A DNA stretch of 64,000 nt from Alcaligenes faecalis (GTDB taxonomy: Bacteria; Pseudomonadota; Gammaproteobacteria; Burkholderiales; Burkholderiaceae_B), in the NCBI RefSeq assembly GCF_002443155.1, contig NZ_CP023667.1, positions 744,001 to 808,000 of the forward strand. Direction: 5' to 3'. This document shows positions 52,246-60,239 of the stretch, piece after piece (the first letter of the stretch is position 1; each line of letters starts with the position of its first letter). A program made the position numbers and the translations under genes. Under the pieces are notes generated by a model, which was given only the letters and a program-made list of their open reading frames with translations, was not told where the DNA came from and did not search any database.

Positions 52246-53678
52246 TTTCCATGAATACCGTTACCTTGTGCTATTTGCTGGCCTCGGTGTGTTTCATTCA
52301 GGCCCTGAAAGGCTTGTCGCATCCGGCCAGTTCGCGTCGTGGCAATCTGTTCGGCATGGTGGGGATGGCCCTGGCCATTGCCACCACGGCCGTGCTGATC
52401 TATAGCCTGGCCCCTGAAGGCAAAGAGCTCTCTGGCCTGCTGCGGGTTTTGATCGGTCTGGTGATTGGTGGCGTGCTGGGCACCGTCATGGCACGCCGTG
52501 TCGAGATGACCAAGATGCCGGAACTGGTGGCCTTCATGCACAGCATGATTGGTCTGGCTGCGGTAGCCATTGCGATTGCCGTGGTGCTGGAGCCGGTGGC
52601 CTTCGGGATTGGTTCGGCCGAGGTGGCGCTGCCCATGGGTAACCGTGTGGAGCTGGCTTTGGGCGCGCTGGTCGGTGCCATTACTTTCTCTGGTTCGGTG
52701 ATCGCGTTTGGCAAGCTGTCGGGCAAGTACAAGTTCCGACTGTTCCAGGGCGCACCTGTCACCTTCAAAGGTCAGCACATACTGAACCTGCTGCTGGGTC
52801 TGCTGGCCCTGGCTTGCGGCGTGATCTTTGTGATGACTCAGGCATGGTGGGCCTTTGGTGTGCTGCTGGCCTTGTCCTTCCTGCTGGGCGTGATGCTGAT
52901 CATCCCGATTGGCGGGGCAGACATGCCCGTGGTGGTGTCCATGCTGAACAGCTATTCGGGCTGGGCGGCAGCAGGGATTGGTTTCTCCCTGAACAACTCC
53001 ATGCTGATCATTGCCGGTTCGCTGGTGGGCTCCTCCGGTGCGATTCTGTCCTACATCATGTGCAAGGCCATGAACCGTGCCTTCTTCAACGTGATTCTGG
53101 GCGGTTTTGGCGCCAATCCGGAAGCCGCTTCCGGTGGCGCGGACCAGGGCAGTCGTTCGGTGAAATCCGGCAGTGCAGAAGATGCCGCTTTCATGATGAG
53201 CAATGCCGAGTCCGTGGTGATTGTGCCCGGTTATGGTCTGGCCGTGGCCCGTGCTCAACACGCCTTGAAAGAGCTGTCGGACAAGCTGACCAGCCAGGGT
53301 GTGAATGTGCGCTACGCCATTCACCCGGTCGCTGGCCGTATGCCCGGCCATATGAACGTCTTGCTGGCCGAGGCAGAAATGCCTTATGAGCAAGTCTTTG
53401 AAATGGACGACATCAATAGCGAGTTTGCGCAGACCGATGTGGTGCTGGTTCTAGGCGCTAACGACGTGGTCAACCCGGCCGCTAAAAATGATCCGGCTTC
53501 GCCGATTGCAGGCATGCCGATTTTGGAAGCCTACAAAGCCAGAACCGTGATCGTGAACAAGCGTTCCATGGCTGCCGGTTATGCTGGTCTGGATAACGAA
53601 CTGTTCTATATGGACAAGACCATGATGGTGTTTGGTGATGCCAAAAAGACCATTGAAGATATGGTCAAGGCGCTGTAA
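52242..53678 (+). CDS. pntB: NAD(P) transhydrogenase subunit beta
   Basis: 478-aa subunit: about nine membrane helices up to residue 280, then the NADP-binding domain. Marks are GGADMPVVVSMLNSYSGWAAAG, VIVPGYGLAVARAQHALKEL near 328 and HPVAGRMPGHMNVLLAEA near 370. Length matches E. coli PntB (462 aa). The complex supplies NADPH, driven by the proton gradient. A strong terminator follows. Confidence 0.96.
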   Translation: MISMNTVTLCYLLASVCFIQALKGLSHPASSRRGNLFGMVGMALAIATTAVLIYSLAPEGKELSGLLRVLIGLVIGGVLGTVMARRVEMTKMPELVAFMHSMIGLAAVAIAIAVVLEPVAFGIGSAEVALPMGNRVELALGALVGAITFSGSVIAFGKLSGKYKFRLFQGAPVTFKGQHILNLLLGLLALACGVIFVMTQAWWAFGVLLALSFLLGVMLIIPIGGADMPVVVSMLNSYSGWAAAGIGFSLNNSMLIIAGSLVGSSGAILSYIMCKAMNRAFFNVILGGFGANPEAASGGADQGSRSVKSGSAEDAAFMMSNAESVVIVPGYGLAVARAQHALKELSDKLTSQGVNVRYAIHPVAGRMPGHMNVLLAEAEMPYEQVFEMDDINSEFAQTDVVLVLGANDVVNPAAKNDPASPIAGMPILEAYKARTVIVNKRSMAAGYAGLDNELFYMDKTMMVFGDAKKTIEDMVKAL

Positions 53679-53705
53679 GACCTTCGGGTTTTTGCGCCGG
53701 CAGTA

Positions 53706-53744
53706 AAAAGCGCTCTGGTTCCTTGCGGGCCAGAGCGCTTTCTT
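53706..53744 (+). terminator. Terminator after pntB
   Basis: An 11-bp stem (AAGCGCTCTGG/CCAGAGCGCTT, 53708-53740) is followed by TCTTG and preceded by A-run, so it can serve both the pnt operon and the convergent small gene. Confidence 0.8.
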
Positions 53745-53760
53745 GTTGGGCAAAGCGAAT

Positions 53761-54102
53761 TTAGAACTTGGGGCCGGAACGCAATTGCTCGCACATCTGC
53801 AGGCGCTGCTCGGCAGTGGCTTTTTGCAGATCCTGACGGCCACGGTCCAGACCTTGTTCAAAGGCCTTGTCAAAGTCCTCGTCATTCAGGCCCATGCTTT
53901 GAATGGAAGACTTCTGCTGTTTTTTCATCTCTTGCAGTTGATCTTGGCTGTAGTCACCGCAAACTTCGGCGGCAGCGTGCATGGCTCCGCCCATTTGTGC
54001 CAGCTGAATGGCAGGGCCGCTATCCTGGGCGTAGCTATTGGCACTGGCCAGAAGGAGGGCCGCTAAAGGCAAAAGAAGTTTTGTGCGCTCAAACATGGTC
54101 AA
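53761..54102 (-). CDS. Small exported protein of unknown function
   Basis: 113-aa protein with a signal peptide (residues 5-25, LLLPLAALLLASANSYAQ). The mature part is acidic and helical with two cysteines (VCGDYSQDQL and MCEQLRSG) that could pair in the periplasm. Family not recognised. Met1 or Met3 could be the start. It converges on pntB. Confidence 0.72.
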   Translation of the reverse strand: MTMFERTKLLLPLAALLLASANSYAQDSGPAIQLAQMGGAMHAAAEVCGDYSQDQLQEMKKQQKSSIQSMGLNDEDFDKAFEQGLDRGRQDLQKATAEQRLQMCEQLRSGPKF

Positions 54103-54437
54103 TCCTGTCGATTAAGAAGAGGTCCGCGCAGACCTTGCGGGCTATTCGGAGCAGGCAGGGCCTGTCTGGCGGAAGTCGCTACTTTACACTGCTTGTCTCC
54201 TTGCGGTTGAGGCCGCAGGGGCAGGAAAGTGCAACAGAGATTGTGCCCGGTTCTGGGTGATGGAGGTTTGATCTGCTTGTGGGCAAGCCGCGGTAGGCGA
54301 GACAAAAGCAGCAGGGAAAGAAAAAGCCCTGATGACGATGTCATCAGGGCTGATCTTTTCAGAGTCTCATCCATTGGGTTTGACCCCACGAGTTCTAACT
54401 CTGGTTGTTGATTTCAATAAAGAAAGCAACTTGAATA
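54103..54437. other. Intergenic stretch of 335 bases
   Basis: Upstream of the small exported gene and downstream of tRNA-Arg copy 1. Apart from the tRNA terminator at 54321-54350 I see nothing in it. Confidence 0.6.
54321..54350 (-). terminator. Terminator of tRNA-Arg copy 1
   Basis: An 11-bp stem (GCCCTGATGAC, loop GAT, GTCATCAGGGC) is followed on the minus strand by TTTTTC, 88 bases past the tRNA. Confidence 0.85.
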
Positions 54438-54514
54438 TGGCGCGGCTGGCAAGATTCGAACTCACGACCCCTTGGTTCGTAGCCAAGTACTCTATCCAAC
54501 TGAGCTACAGCCGC
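54438..54514 (-). tRNA. tRNA-Arg(ACG), copy 1
   Basis: Acceptor GCGGCTG with CAGCCGC, discriminator G and encoded CCA. D-arm TAGCTCAGTTGGATAGAGTA, anticodon stem CTTGG/CCAAG with loop CTACGAA (anticodon ACG), T-arm GTGAG-TTCGAAT-CTTGC. It differs from copy 2 by two bases, which form one T-stem pair (A-T here, G-C there). Confidence 0.96.
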
Positions 54515-54835
54515 TAAAGAAGTGAAACTATAGCAGACTATTTATACGCATGACAAGCCTAAAAAGCATTTTTCTTGAAATTAATGTGAAATTTTTCTGA
54601 AAAACCCGGAAAACGAGGCTTTGAAGGGGCTTGTGAAGCAGCGTGAGGCATATTTAACCCGACATTTTGTAGTGTCTTTAAGCCACGGTGTTTACGATCG
54701 CATTGAAGCAAGAGTGATGACTTGCCGGTTCGGGCATAGAAGCATTAATCTTCGTGGCGGCTGCGCCAAACTCAAACGTGCTGATGCCGCTGCTCATCAA
54801 TTAGTCAGAATTTAATAGCACTGGGAGTGACAGGC
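54515..54835. other. Intergenic stretch of 321 bases between tRNA-Arg copy 1 and the orphan gene
   Basis: Holds the tRNA promoter near its left end; the rest is AT-richer than average and shows no gene. The 64-codon frame at 54621-54815 has no recognisable domain. Confidence 0.55.
54527..54556 (-). promoter_or_regulatory. Promoter of tRNA-Arg copy 1
   Basis: Read on the minus strand: TTGTCA, 18-base spacer, TATAGT, ending 13 bases before the tRNA 5' end. A good sigma-70 match. Confidence 0.75.
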
Positions 54836-55309
54836 ATGGTTCCATTCGGTTTAAGTCCAGCACAGTTTCAGCTACGTTATAAGCGTTGTCTGGAACGTGC
54901 TTCCAAGCACTTCATCACCGAGCTACGCAACTTGTTTACTTTGCCTGTGCCGGACAGCGTGGTGGATGCCGAGGTGCAAATCTTCTTTGGTGAGGATGGC
55001 CTGGAAACCCCGTCGGCATGGATTTACTACCGCGGCGAGAATAATAAAGTAGATAGCAGCGACCCTTCCATTTTTCCCGGTAGAGCCCTGGAACTGTCTC
55101 TGGGTTTGGACAAGATGGATGCCTTCCACGAAGACTATTTCCTGGACGAAGACTTTGATGGGCTGAGCATCGCGGCTAACGCCACAAAAGCCTGGTTTGC
55201 AGAATGCTGGTGGAAAGCGGGTGGATGGAGCTATGCCGTTCCCGTGACGGTATGGGTACACGATGGTTTTGGGGACGGTGAGGGTATTGAGTTGTCAGAA
55301 AGGCGATAA
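54836..55309 (+). CDS. Orphan protein of unknown function between two tRNA-Arg genes
   Basis: 157-aa acidic soluble protein, no signal peptide, family not recognised. Visible features are a basic helical start (FQLRYKRCLERASKHFITEL), an acidic middle (DAFHEDYFLDEDFDGLS near residue 97) and a Trp-rich end (WFAECWWKAGGWSYAVPVTVWVHDGFGDG). A GGGAG site 8 bases before ATG 54836 supports this start over the GTG at 54827. The Trp-rich end resembles no motif I know. Position between duplicated tRNAs may reflect an old insertion. Confidence 0.65.
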   Translation: MVPFGLSPAQFQLRYKRCLERASKHFITELRNLFTLPVPDSVVDAEVQIFFGEDGLETPSAWIYYRGENNKVDSSDPSIFPGRALELSLGLDKMDAFHEDYFLDEDFDGLSIAANATKAWFAECWWKAGGWSYAVPVTVWVHDGFGDGEGIELSERR

Positions 55310-55452
55310 GGCTGTGCAGGAGCAGTTCCTGTCTACATAAAGAGCCACTATTGCTCGTTCTATTTCTGCGTTCCAGCCTGCTCGTATTGCTGTTGTGGGT
55401 GGTGCCCGGCAGGGTAGTGGGTCTTTTTCCTGCCTGTTGTCCGAGAGCAGAA

Positions 55453-55490
55453 AGCAAAAAAGCCATTTCCGAAGAAATGGCTTTTTTGCT
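55453..55490. terminator. 17-bp hairpin terminator, both strands
   Basis: AGCAAAAAAGCCATTTC, loop CGAA, then the exact complement GAAATGGCTTTTTTGCT. T-runs within the stem on both strands allow it to end tRNA-Arg copy 2 (6 bases away, minus strand) and the orphan gene (plus strand). Confidence 0.85.
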
Positions 55491-55495
55491 GAATA

Positions 55496-55572
55496 TGGCG
55501 CGGCTGGCAGGATTCGAACCCACGACCCCTTGGTTCGTAGCCAAGTACTCTATCCAACTGAGCTACAGCCGC
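55496..55572 (-). tRNA. tRNA-Arg(ACG), copy 2
   Basis: Same 77 bases as copy 1, including encoded CCA, apart from the T-stem pair, here GTGGG-TTCGAAT-CCTGC. Anticodon loop CTACGAA, anticodon ACG. It is 1058 bases away and in the same orientation. Confidence 0.97.
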
Positions 55573-55584
55573 TAAAGAAGTAGA

Positions 55585-55613
55585 AATATAGCACGGCTAT
55601 TTTTACTTGTCAC
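55585..55613 (-). promoter_or_regulatory. Promoter of tRNA-Arg copy 2
   Basis: Read on the minus strand: GTGACA, 17-base spacer, TATATT, 12 bases before the tRNA. Different sequence from the copy 1 promoter, but the same spacing, so the duplication does not extend upstream in recognisable form. Confidence 0.72.
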
Positions 55614-55864
55614 CAAAATATCAACAAATTTTACTGAAATCGCCTTTTTTTATGGTTTTCGGGGGCGGCGGGCAGGCTGTAAAGCCAGAGACGGCAAGGC
55701 GTGCAGCGGGAAAACAGTGAATCTCTTTATTTTTGGTCTTTGGGGGGGCATCTTGGTGGTCTTTTGGGCGCGCCAGACAGAAACTTCGAACAGTCTGCCC
55801 CGGATGACTTGCCCCACAGGGCACAAAGTCGCATTATTACGCCATTGTTTTGGAGCCCAATGTA

Positions 55865-57034
55865 ATGGATCTGTCGAAAATTACCTGCACTGAAGATTTC
55901 CGCCTGGCGGCCAAACGCCGCGTGCCCAAGATGTTTTATGACTACGCCGACTCCGGCTCCTGGACGCAGGGCACGTATCATGCGAACGAGCAGGATTTTC
56001 ACAAACTGAAATTCAAACAGCGCGTGGCTGTGGACATTGACCATCGCAGTCTGAAGACCAAGCTTCTGGGCCAGGATGTTGCCATGCCCGTGGCTATTGC
56101 CCCTACCGGTCTGACCGGCATGCAGCACGCCGATGGTGAAATGCTGGCGGCTTTGGCCGCACGGGACTTTGGTATTCCTTTCACCCTGTCCACCATGAGT
56201 GTGTGCTCGCTGGAGGACGTGGCCCAGGCTACCCGTGCCCCGTTCTGGTTTCAGCTTTATGTGATGCGTGATCGCAGCTTTATTGAAAACCTGATTGCGC
56301 GTGCCAAAGCGGCTAATTGCTCGGCCCTGGTGTTGACCTTGGACTTGCAGGTCTTGGGCCAGCGTCACAAGGACATCAAGAATGGCCTGACCACGCCTCC
56401 ACGCCTGACGATTCCTAATTTGCTGAATCTGGCGACCAAGCCGTACTGGTGCCGCAATATGCTGCGCACGCATCGTCGCAGCTTTGGCAATATCGTCGGC
56501 CACGCCAAGGGAGTGTCGGATCTGCGCTCCTTGTCGACCTGGACTGCCGAACAGTTCGACCCGAGCCTGAACTGGAAAGACATCGAGTGGATCAAGAATG
56601 CCTGGGGCGGGAAGCTGATTGTTAAAGGCATTATGGATGCGGACGATGCGCGTTATGCCGTGGATAGCGGGGCTGATGCCTTGATCGTGTCCAATCACGG
56701 TGGCCGTCAGCTGGATGGCGCACCATCCTCAATTTCCTGCCTGCCTGCGATCAGCAAGGCGGTGGGTGACAAGATTGAAGTACTGGTCGACGGTGGTATT
56801 CGCAGCGGTCAGGATGTACTGCGTGCCCGAGCCCTGGGAGCCCAGGGGGCCATGATAGGCCGTGCTTTCCTGTATGCCTTGGGTGCAGCAGGTCAGGCCG
56901 GTGTGGCCCGTTTGCTGAAACTGATGGCGAATGAACTGGACGTGTCCATGGCCTTTTGCGGTCGTACCGATATCAATCAGGTAGACCGCTCCATCTTGCT
57001 CAATCCCGATATTTTTGATCGCCCCGGTTACTGA
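55865..57034 (+). CDS. FMN-dependent 2-hydroxy-acid dehydrogenase (LldD-like)
   Basis: 389-aa TIM-barrel flavoprotein oxidising L-lactate or a similar 2-hydroxy acid, with electrons passed to quinone. Marks are FDYADSGSWTQGTY-type start near residue 28, PVAIAPTGLTGMQHADGE near 80, FQLYVMRDRSF near 128 and the catalytic His in ALIVSNHGGRQLDGAPSS near 280, then LVDGGIRSGQDVLRARALGA. ATG 55865 has a GGAG site 9 bases upstream; a TTG at 55850 is weaker. Lactate, mandelate and glycolate oxidase types cannot be separated by eye. Its last 7 bases overlap the convergent GST gene. Confidence 0.9.
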   Translation: MDLSKITCTEDFRLAAKRRVPKMFYDYADSGSWTQGTYHANEQDFHKLKFKQRVAVDIDHRSLKTKLLGQDVAMPVAIAPTGLTGMQHADGEMLAALAARDFGIPFTLSTMSVCSLEDVAQATRAPFWFQLYVMRDRSFIENLIARAKAANCSALVLTLDLQVLGQRHKDIKNGLTTPPRLTIPNLLNLATKPYWCRNMLRTHRRSFGNIVGHAKGVSDLRSLSTWTAEQFDPSLNWKDIEWIKNAWGGKLIVKGIMDADDARYAVDSGADALIVSNHGGRQLDGAPSSISCLPAISKAVGDKIEVLVDGGIRSGQDVLRARALGAQGAMIGRAFLYALGAAGQAGVARLLKLMANELDVSMAFCGRTDINQVDRSILLNPDIFDRPGY

Positions 57035-58041
57035 AGACCGATATGCAAGGGCCCTGGCTGGACGGGTAAATGACCTCGTCCGTGGGGCCCGTTCAGATCC
57101 AGCACCGGGCCAGCCGGCACAATACCCGTCGGGTTCAGATGGCGGTGACTGCTGTAGTAATGGGTCTTGATGTGATCCAGGCTGACCGTGCTGGCCACGC
57201 CAGGCATTTGGTACAGCTCCAGCATGTAGTTCCACAGATTCGGATAATCAATCAGACGGCGCAGATTGCATTTGAAATGGCCGACATAGACCGGATCAAA
57301 GCGAATCAGGGTAGTGAACAAGCGCCAGTCGGCCTCGGTCAGTTGCGTGCCAGTCAGGTAGCGCTGCTGGCTCAGGCGAGCTTCCAGCCCGTCCAGACTG
57401 TCGAACAGCGCATGAACTGCCGTGTCGTAGGCGGCTTGTGAGCGGGCAAAACCTGCTTTGTAGACCCCGTTATTGACGGTGTCATACACATGGGCATTGA
57501 TCTTGTCGATTTCGCCCAGCAGCTCGGCAGGTGCCATATCCAGGCTGCGCGCGCCCAAAGTATCAAAGGCGCTATTGAAAATGCGCATGATCTCGGCCGA
57601 CTCGTTATTGATGATCGTGCCGCGCTGCTTGTCCCATAGTACGGGCACGGTAATGCGCCCTGTGAATTGCGGGTCTGCCTTGGCATAGAGCTGATGCAGG
57701 AATTGAGCATCCATGACCGGGTCTGGCACCACGCCCTCCGCCGGTTCAAAGGTCCAGCCCTGATCGCCCATGATGGGGTTCACCACCGACACTGAAATCA
57801 GCTTTTGCAGCCCCTTTAATTCGCGCATGATCAGGGTGCGGTGCGCCCAGGGGCAGGCCAGCGAGACATATAGGTGATAGCGATTGGCCTGGGCAGGCTG
57901 CGCCGCCTGTCCGTCCGGGCCGGGGCCGCCGTCGGCGGTAATCCAGTCCCGGAAGGCAGACTGGGCACGTTGAAATGTATCGGACTGAGTGCTGCTGACA
58001 GGCTCTTTGCTATGCCATTGTCCATCTATCATCATGCCCAT
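57028..58041 (-). CDS. Glutathionyl-hydroquinone reductase (Xi-class GST, YqjG/ECM4 type)
   Basis: 337-aa glutathione transferase relative that removes glutathione from glutathionyl-hydroquinones. The thioredoxin fold carries Cys63 in SLACPWAHRT, the same position as the catalytic Cys of E. coli YqjG. TVPVLWDKQRGTIINNESAEIMR follows near residue 135 and the helical domain to the end (LIRFDPVYVGHFKCNLRRL). It lies next to wrbA on the same strand (14 bases), so a joint quinone detoxification role is plausible. Confidence 0.93.
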   Translation of the reverse strand: MGMMIDGQWHSKEPVSSTQSDTFQRAQSAFRDWITADGGPGPDGQAAQPAQANRYHLYVSLACPWAHRTLIMRELKGLQKLISVSVVNPIMGDQGWTFEPAEGVVPDPVMDAQFLHQLYAKADPQFTGRITVPVLWDKQRGTIINNESAEIMRIFNSAFDTLGARSLDMAPAELLGEIDKINAHVYDTVNNGVYKAGFARSQAAYDTAVHALFDSLDGLEARLSQQRYLTGTQLTEADWRLFTTLIRFDPVYVGHFKCNLRRLIDYPNLWNYMLELYQMPGVASTVSLDHIKTHYYSSHRHLNPTGIVPAGPVLDLNGPHGRGHLPVQPGPLHIGLQ

Positions 58042-58055
58042 CTGTGTACTCCGTT

Positions 58056-58655
58056 TTAGCCTTTCAGCTTGATTGCAATTTCAGCGATGTGACGGCCCTG
58101 GTAGCGGGCGCCGTCCAGCTCGTTCTGGCTGGGCTGACGTGAACCGTCGCCACCGGCAATGGTGGATGCGCCGTAGGGGCTGCCGCCAGTGACTTCGTTC
58201 AGCAGGGTCTGGCCCGCAAAGCTGTAGGGCAGGCCCACCACGATCATGCCAAAGTGCATCAGGTTATGAATAATGGACAGCAGCGTCAGCTCCTGCCCGC
58301 CGTGTTGGGTGGCGGTAGAGGTAAAGGCACCGCCTACCTTGCCATTGAGTGCGCCGCGCGCCCACAGGCCACCGGCCTGATCCAGAAAACTGGCCATTTG
58401 CGAGCTGATGCGCCCGAAACGGGTGCCGGTGCCGACAATGATGGCGTCGTAGTTTTCCAGGTCGCCAATAGTGGCGACCGGGGCGGCCTGATCCAGCTTG
58501 AAATTCGCTTTCTGGGCCACGGCTTCCGGGACCAGTTCGGGGACACGCTTGATGTCCACCGTCGCGCCAGCGCTTTGTGCACCTTCGGCAACCGCTTGGG
58601 CCATTTTTTCTACGTGGCCATAGGCGGAGTAATAGAGAACCAGGACTTTTGCCAT
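58056..58655 (-). CDS. wrbA: NAD(P)H:quinone oxidoreductase WrbA
   Basis: 199-aa flavodoxin-like protein reducing quinones by two electrons. FMN-binding loop [22 protein letters not shown] in outline at residue 4-25, [21 protein letters not shown] near 77, [22 protein letters not shown] and [11 protein letters not shown] near the end. Length matches E. coli WrbA (198 aa). It is upstream of the Xi-class GST gene on the same strand. Confidence 0.96.
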   Translation of the reverse strand: MAKVLVLYYSAYGHVEKMAQAVAEGAQSAGATVDIKRVPELVPEAVAQKANFKLDQAAPVATIGDLENYDAIIVGTGTRFGRISSQMASFLDQAGGLWARGALNGKVGGAFTSTATQHGGQELTLLSIIHNLMHFGMIVVGLPYSFAGQTLLNEVTGGSPYGASTIAGGDGSRQPSQNELDGARYQGRHIAEIAIKLKG

Positions 58656-58834
58656 TTGAACTTCTCCAGAAAAGCGATCAACAAGGAATCGGACGGGGCA
58701 GCGGCCCCAGGACCATACCGGGGCTCACCTGCTATGACGATGATAGTCGTGCCAAGCCCGCTATGCCAAACCCTTGGACGGATTGTTTTGTGTCAGAGTC
58801 TGTCTTGCAAAGCGGGCGGGGGTTTTGGGCGGAA

Positions 58835-59242
58835 TCAGCCCGGCAGGAGCGCGTAGGTGGTGGTGGCGTGGGCCGCCAGTCGACCTTGCTCGTCCAGCAG
58901 CTTGATGTCGCCAAAGACCATGCTTTTGCCACGTTTCAGCACCTGGGCGTGCACCAGCACATCTCCCTGGCTGACCGGGCGGACAAAGCTGGTGTTCAGC
59001 GAAACCGTGGTCATGGGGCGAAATTCCCCCAGGCTTTGACTGACGGCCAGCACCATGGCGGTATCGGCTGCCGCCATATACACCTGACCGCAGACCACAC
59101 CGGCCACGTGTGTCAATTGATCCGAAAAAGGCAGGCGGAGAACCACGCCGTCTTCGTTCAGATTTTCTACGCGCAGCTTCAACGCTTGGACCCAGGGGGC
59201 GAACAGCGTGTCCAGCAAGTGTTGGCTTTGTTCGTGAGTCAT
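58835..59242 (-). CDS. PaaI-family hotdog-fold thioesterase
   Basis: 135-aa hotdog-fold protein. Marks are VAGVVCGQVYMAAADTAMVLAV (helix face normally holding the catalytic acid, in AADTAM), MTTVSLNTSFVRPVSQGDVLVHA and a C-terminal ATTTYAL strand. The usual N-x-x-G-x-x-H-G start of the helix is changed to TH-AGVVCG, so activity is less certain. Acyl-CoA hydrolysis is expected. It is followed by the I78-type lipoprotein gene's upstream region, 6 bases from that gene's stop. Confidence 0.82.
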   Translation of the reverse strand: MTHEQSQHLLDTLFAPWVQALKLRVENLNEDGVVLRLPFSDQLTHVAGVVCGQVYMAAADTAMVLAVSQSLGEFRPMTTVSLNTSFVRPVSQGDVLVHAQVLKRGKSMVFGDIKLLDEQGRLAAHATTTYALLPG

Positions 59243-59248
59243 CAGGGA

Positions 59249-59563
59249 TCAGCCGCAGTAAACGGAGGTGATTTTGTTCTGCTCGTCCACGCGAATGTTC
59301 AAACGGGTGGGGTCATAGTCGGTGGTGTACATGCGGTCCGGAGCCAGGACGCGAGCTTTGGCTGCACCGGCCTGTTTGACCAGACGCTCAACCTGGCTTT
59401 GGCTGGCGGTTTGACCGGCTGGATTCAAGGCGTCCGCATTGCACAGACCACCAGAGGAGTCGCTGAACGAAGAGGTCGAGCCTGTTTGTGCGCTATTACC
59501 CGTGGCCGTGCAAGCAGCGAGCAAAACGGCGGGAAGTACGCTAAGTAGTACGGAGAGTCGCAT
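59249..59563 (-). CDS. I78-family peptidase-inhibitor-like lipoprotein
   Basis: 104-aa lipoprotein with lipobox LAAC near residue 18. The mature part has the I78 layout: CNADALNPAGQTASQSQVERL near 41, then TTDYDPTRLNIRVDEQNKITSVYCG at the end, with the conserved RLNI.VD and final CG. Members resemble the serine protease inhibitor I78 and sit in the envelope. Two cysteines (about 41 and 103) may pair. Confidence 0.85.
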   Translation of the reverse strand: MRLSVLLSVLPAVLLAACTATGNSAQTGSTSSFSDSSGGLCNADALNPAGQTASQSQVERLVKQAGAAKARVLAPDRMYTTDYDPTRLNIRVDEQNKITSVYCG

Positions 59564-59621
59564 GGGAAATCCTTAAAAACAGCTGGGAAGCATTCAGCTT
59601 GAAGGATTAATAATACCTGTT

Positions 59622-60239
59622 CTAGGCGGGGCGTTTAAGGCCTTTGGCACTGCGTTTTGTGGTGGTTTTGCCCGGCTTGACCGATACCTCCGGATGCTGG
59701 GCAATCGAGTAGCGCAAGGGGGCCTGGGCCCAGAGGCCGGCATAGTCCACACCGATGCGCGGGCCGACCAGGATTTGCTCTGGCGGCAGGGCGGGGGCGT
59801 CCAGCAGATGCAAGCTTGGGCCGCAGGCATCCGCGCCGTTATAGCTCTTGTCGATACCCAGTCCCTTGCACAGACGGCCGGGGCCGGACAGGGAGGGGCC
59901 ATCAACGGGTGACTTCCATTGCGCGGCCCGCAGCAAGACGGCCGTTCCGTCACCTTCCACGCCGCTGACGATATTCATGCAGTGATGCAGGCCGTAAATC
60001 AAATACACATAGGCGTAACCTGCCGGGCCAAACATCAGCCGTGTGCGCTCGGTAATACCGCGACGGCTGTGGGCAGCCTGATCCTGGGGACCCAGATAAG
60101 CCTCGGTTTCCACAATGGTGGCGCAGCGCTCCCCGCGTTCGTCATTCAAAACCAGGGTTTTGCCCAGCAATTCCAGGGCCACGTAACGCGGATCACGGGC
60201 AAAGAACGTTCTTGGCAGTTGCAGCGTGGACTTAGTCAT
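59622..60239 (-). CDS. 3-methyladenine DNA glycosylase, AAG/MPG type
   Basis: 205-aa base-excision repair glycosylase of the human AAG fold. Active-site region IVETEAYLGPQDQAAHS near residue 43, with Glu as the expected general base; RTRLMFGPAGYAYVYLIYGLHHCMNIV near 68; GPGRLCKGLGID near 120. It starts 8 bases inside the upstream deaminase gene. It is a second, unrelated alkyl-purine glycosylase besides the HhH type at 35.7 kb. Confidence 0.93.
   Translation of the reverse strand: MTKSTLQLPRTFFARDPRYVALELLGKTLVLNDERGERCATIVETEAYLGPQDQAAHSRRGITERTRLMFGPAGYAYVYLIYGLHHCMNIVSGVEGDGTAVLLRAAQWKSPVDGPSLSGPGRLCKGLGIDKSYNGADACGPSLHLLDAPALPPEQILVGPRIGVDYAGLWAQAPLRYSIAQHPEVSVKPGKTTTKRSAKGLKRPA

Noticed and set aside
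55790..55820. Third copy of the inverted-repeat family, from the shared GTCTGCCCCGG
   Set aside because: Only 11 bases match the outer arm of element 1, with no inverted partner nearby; probably chance.
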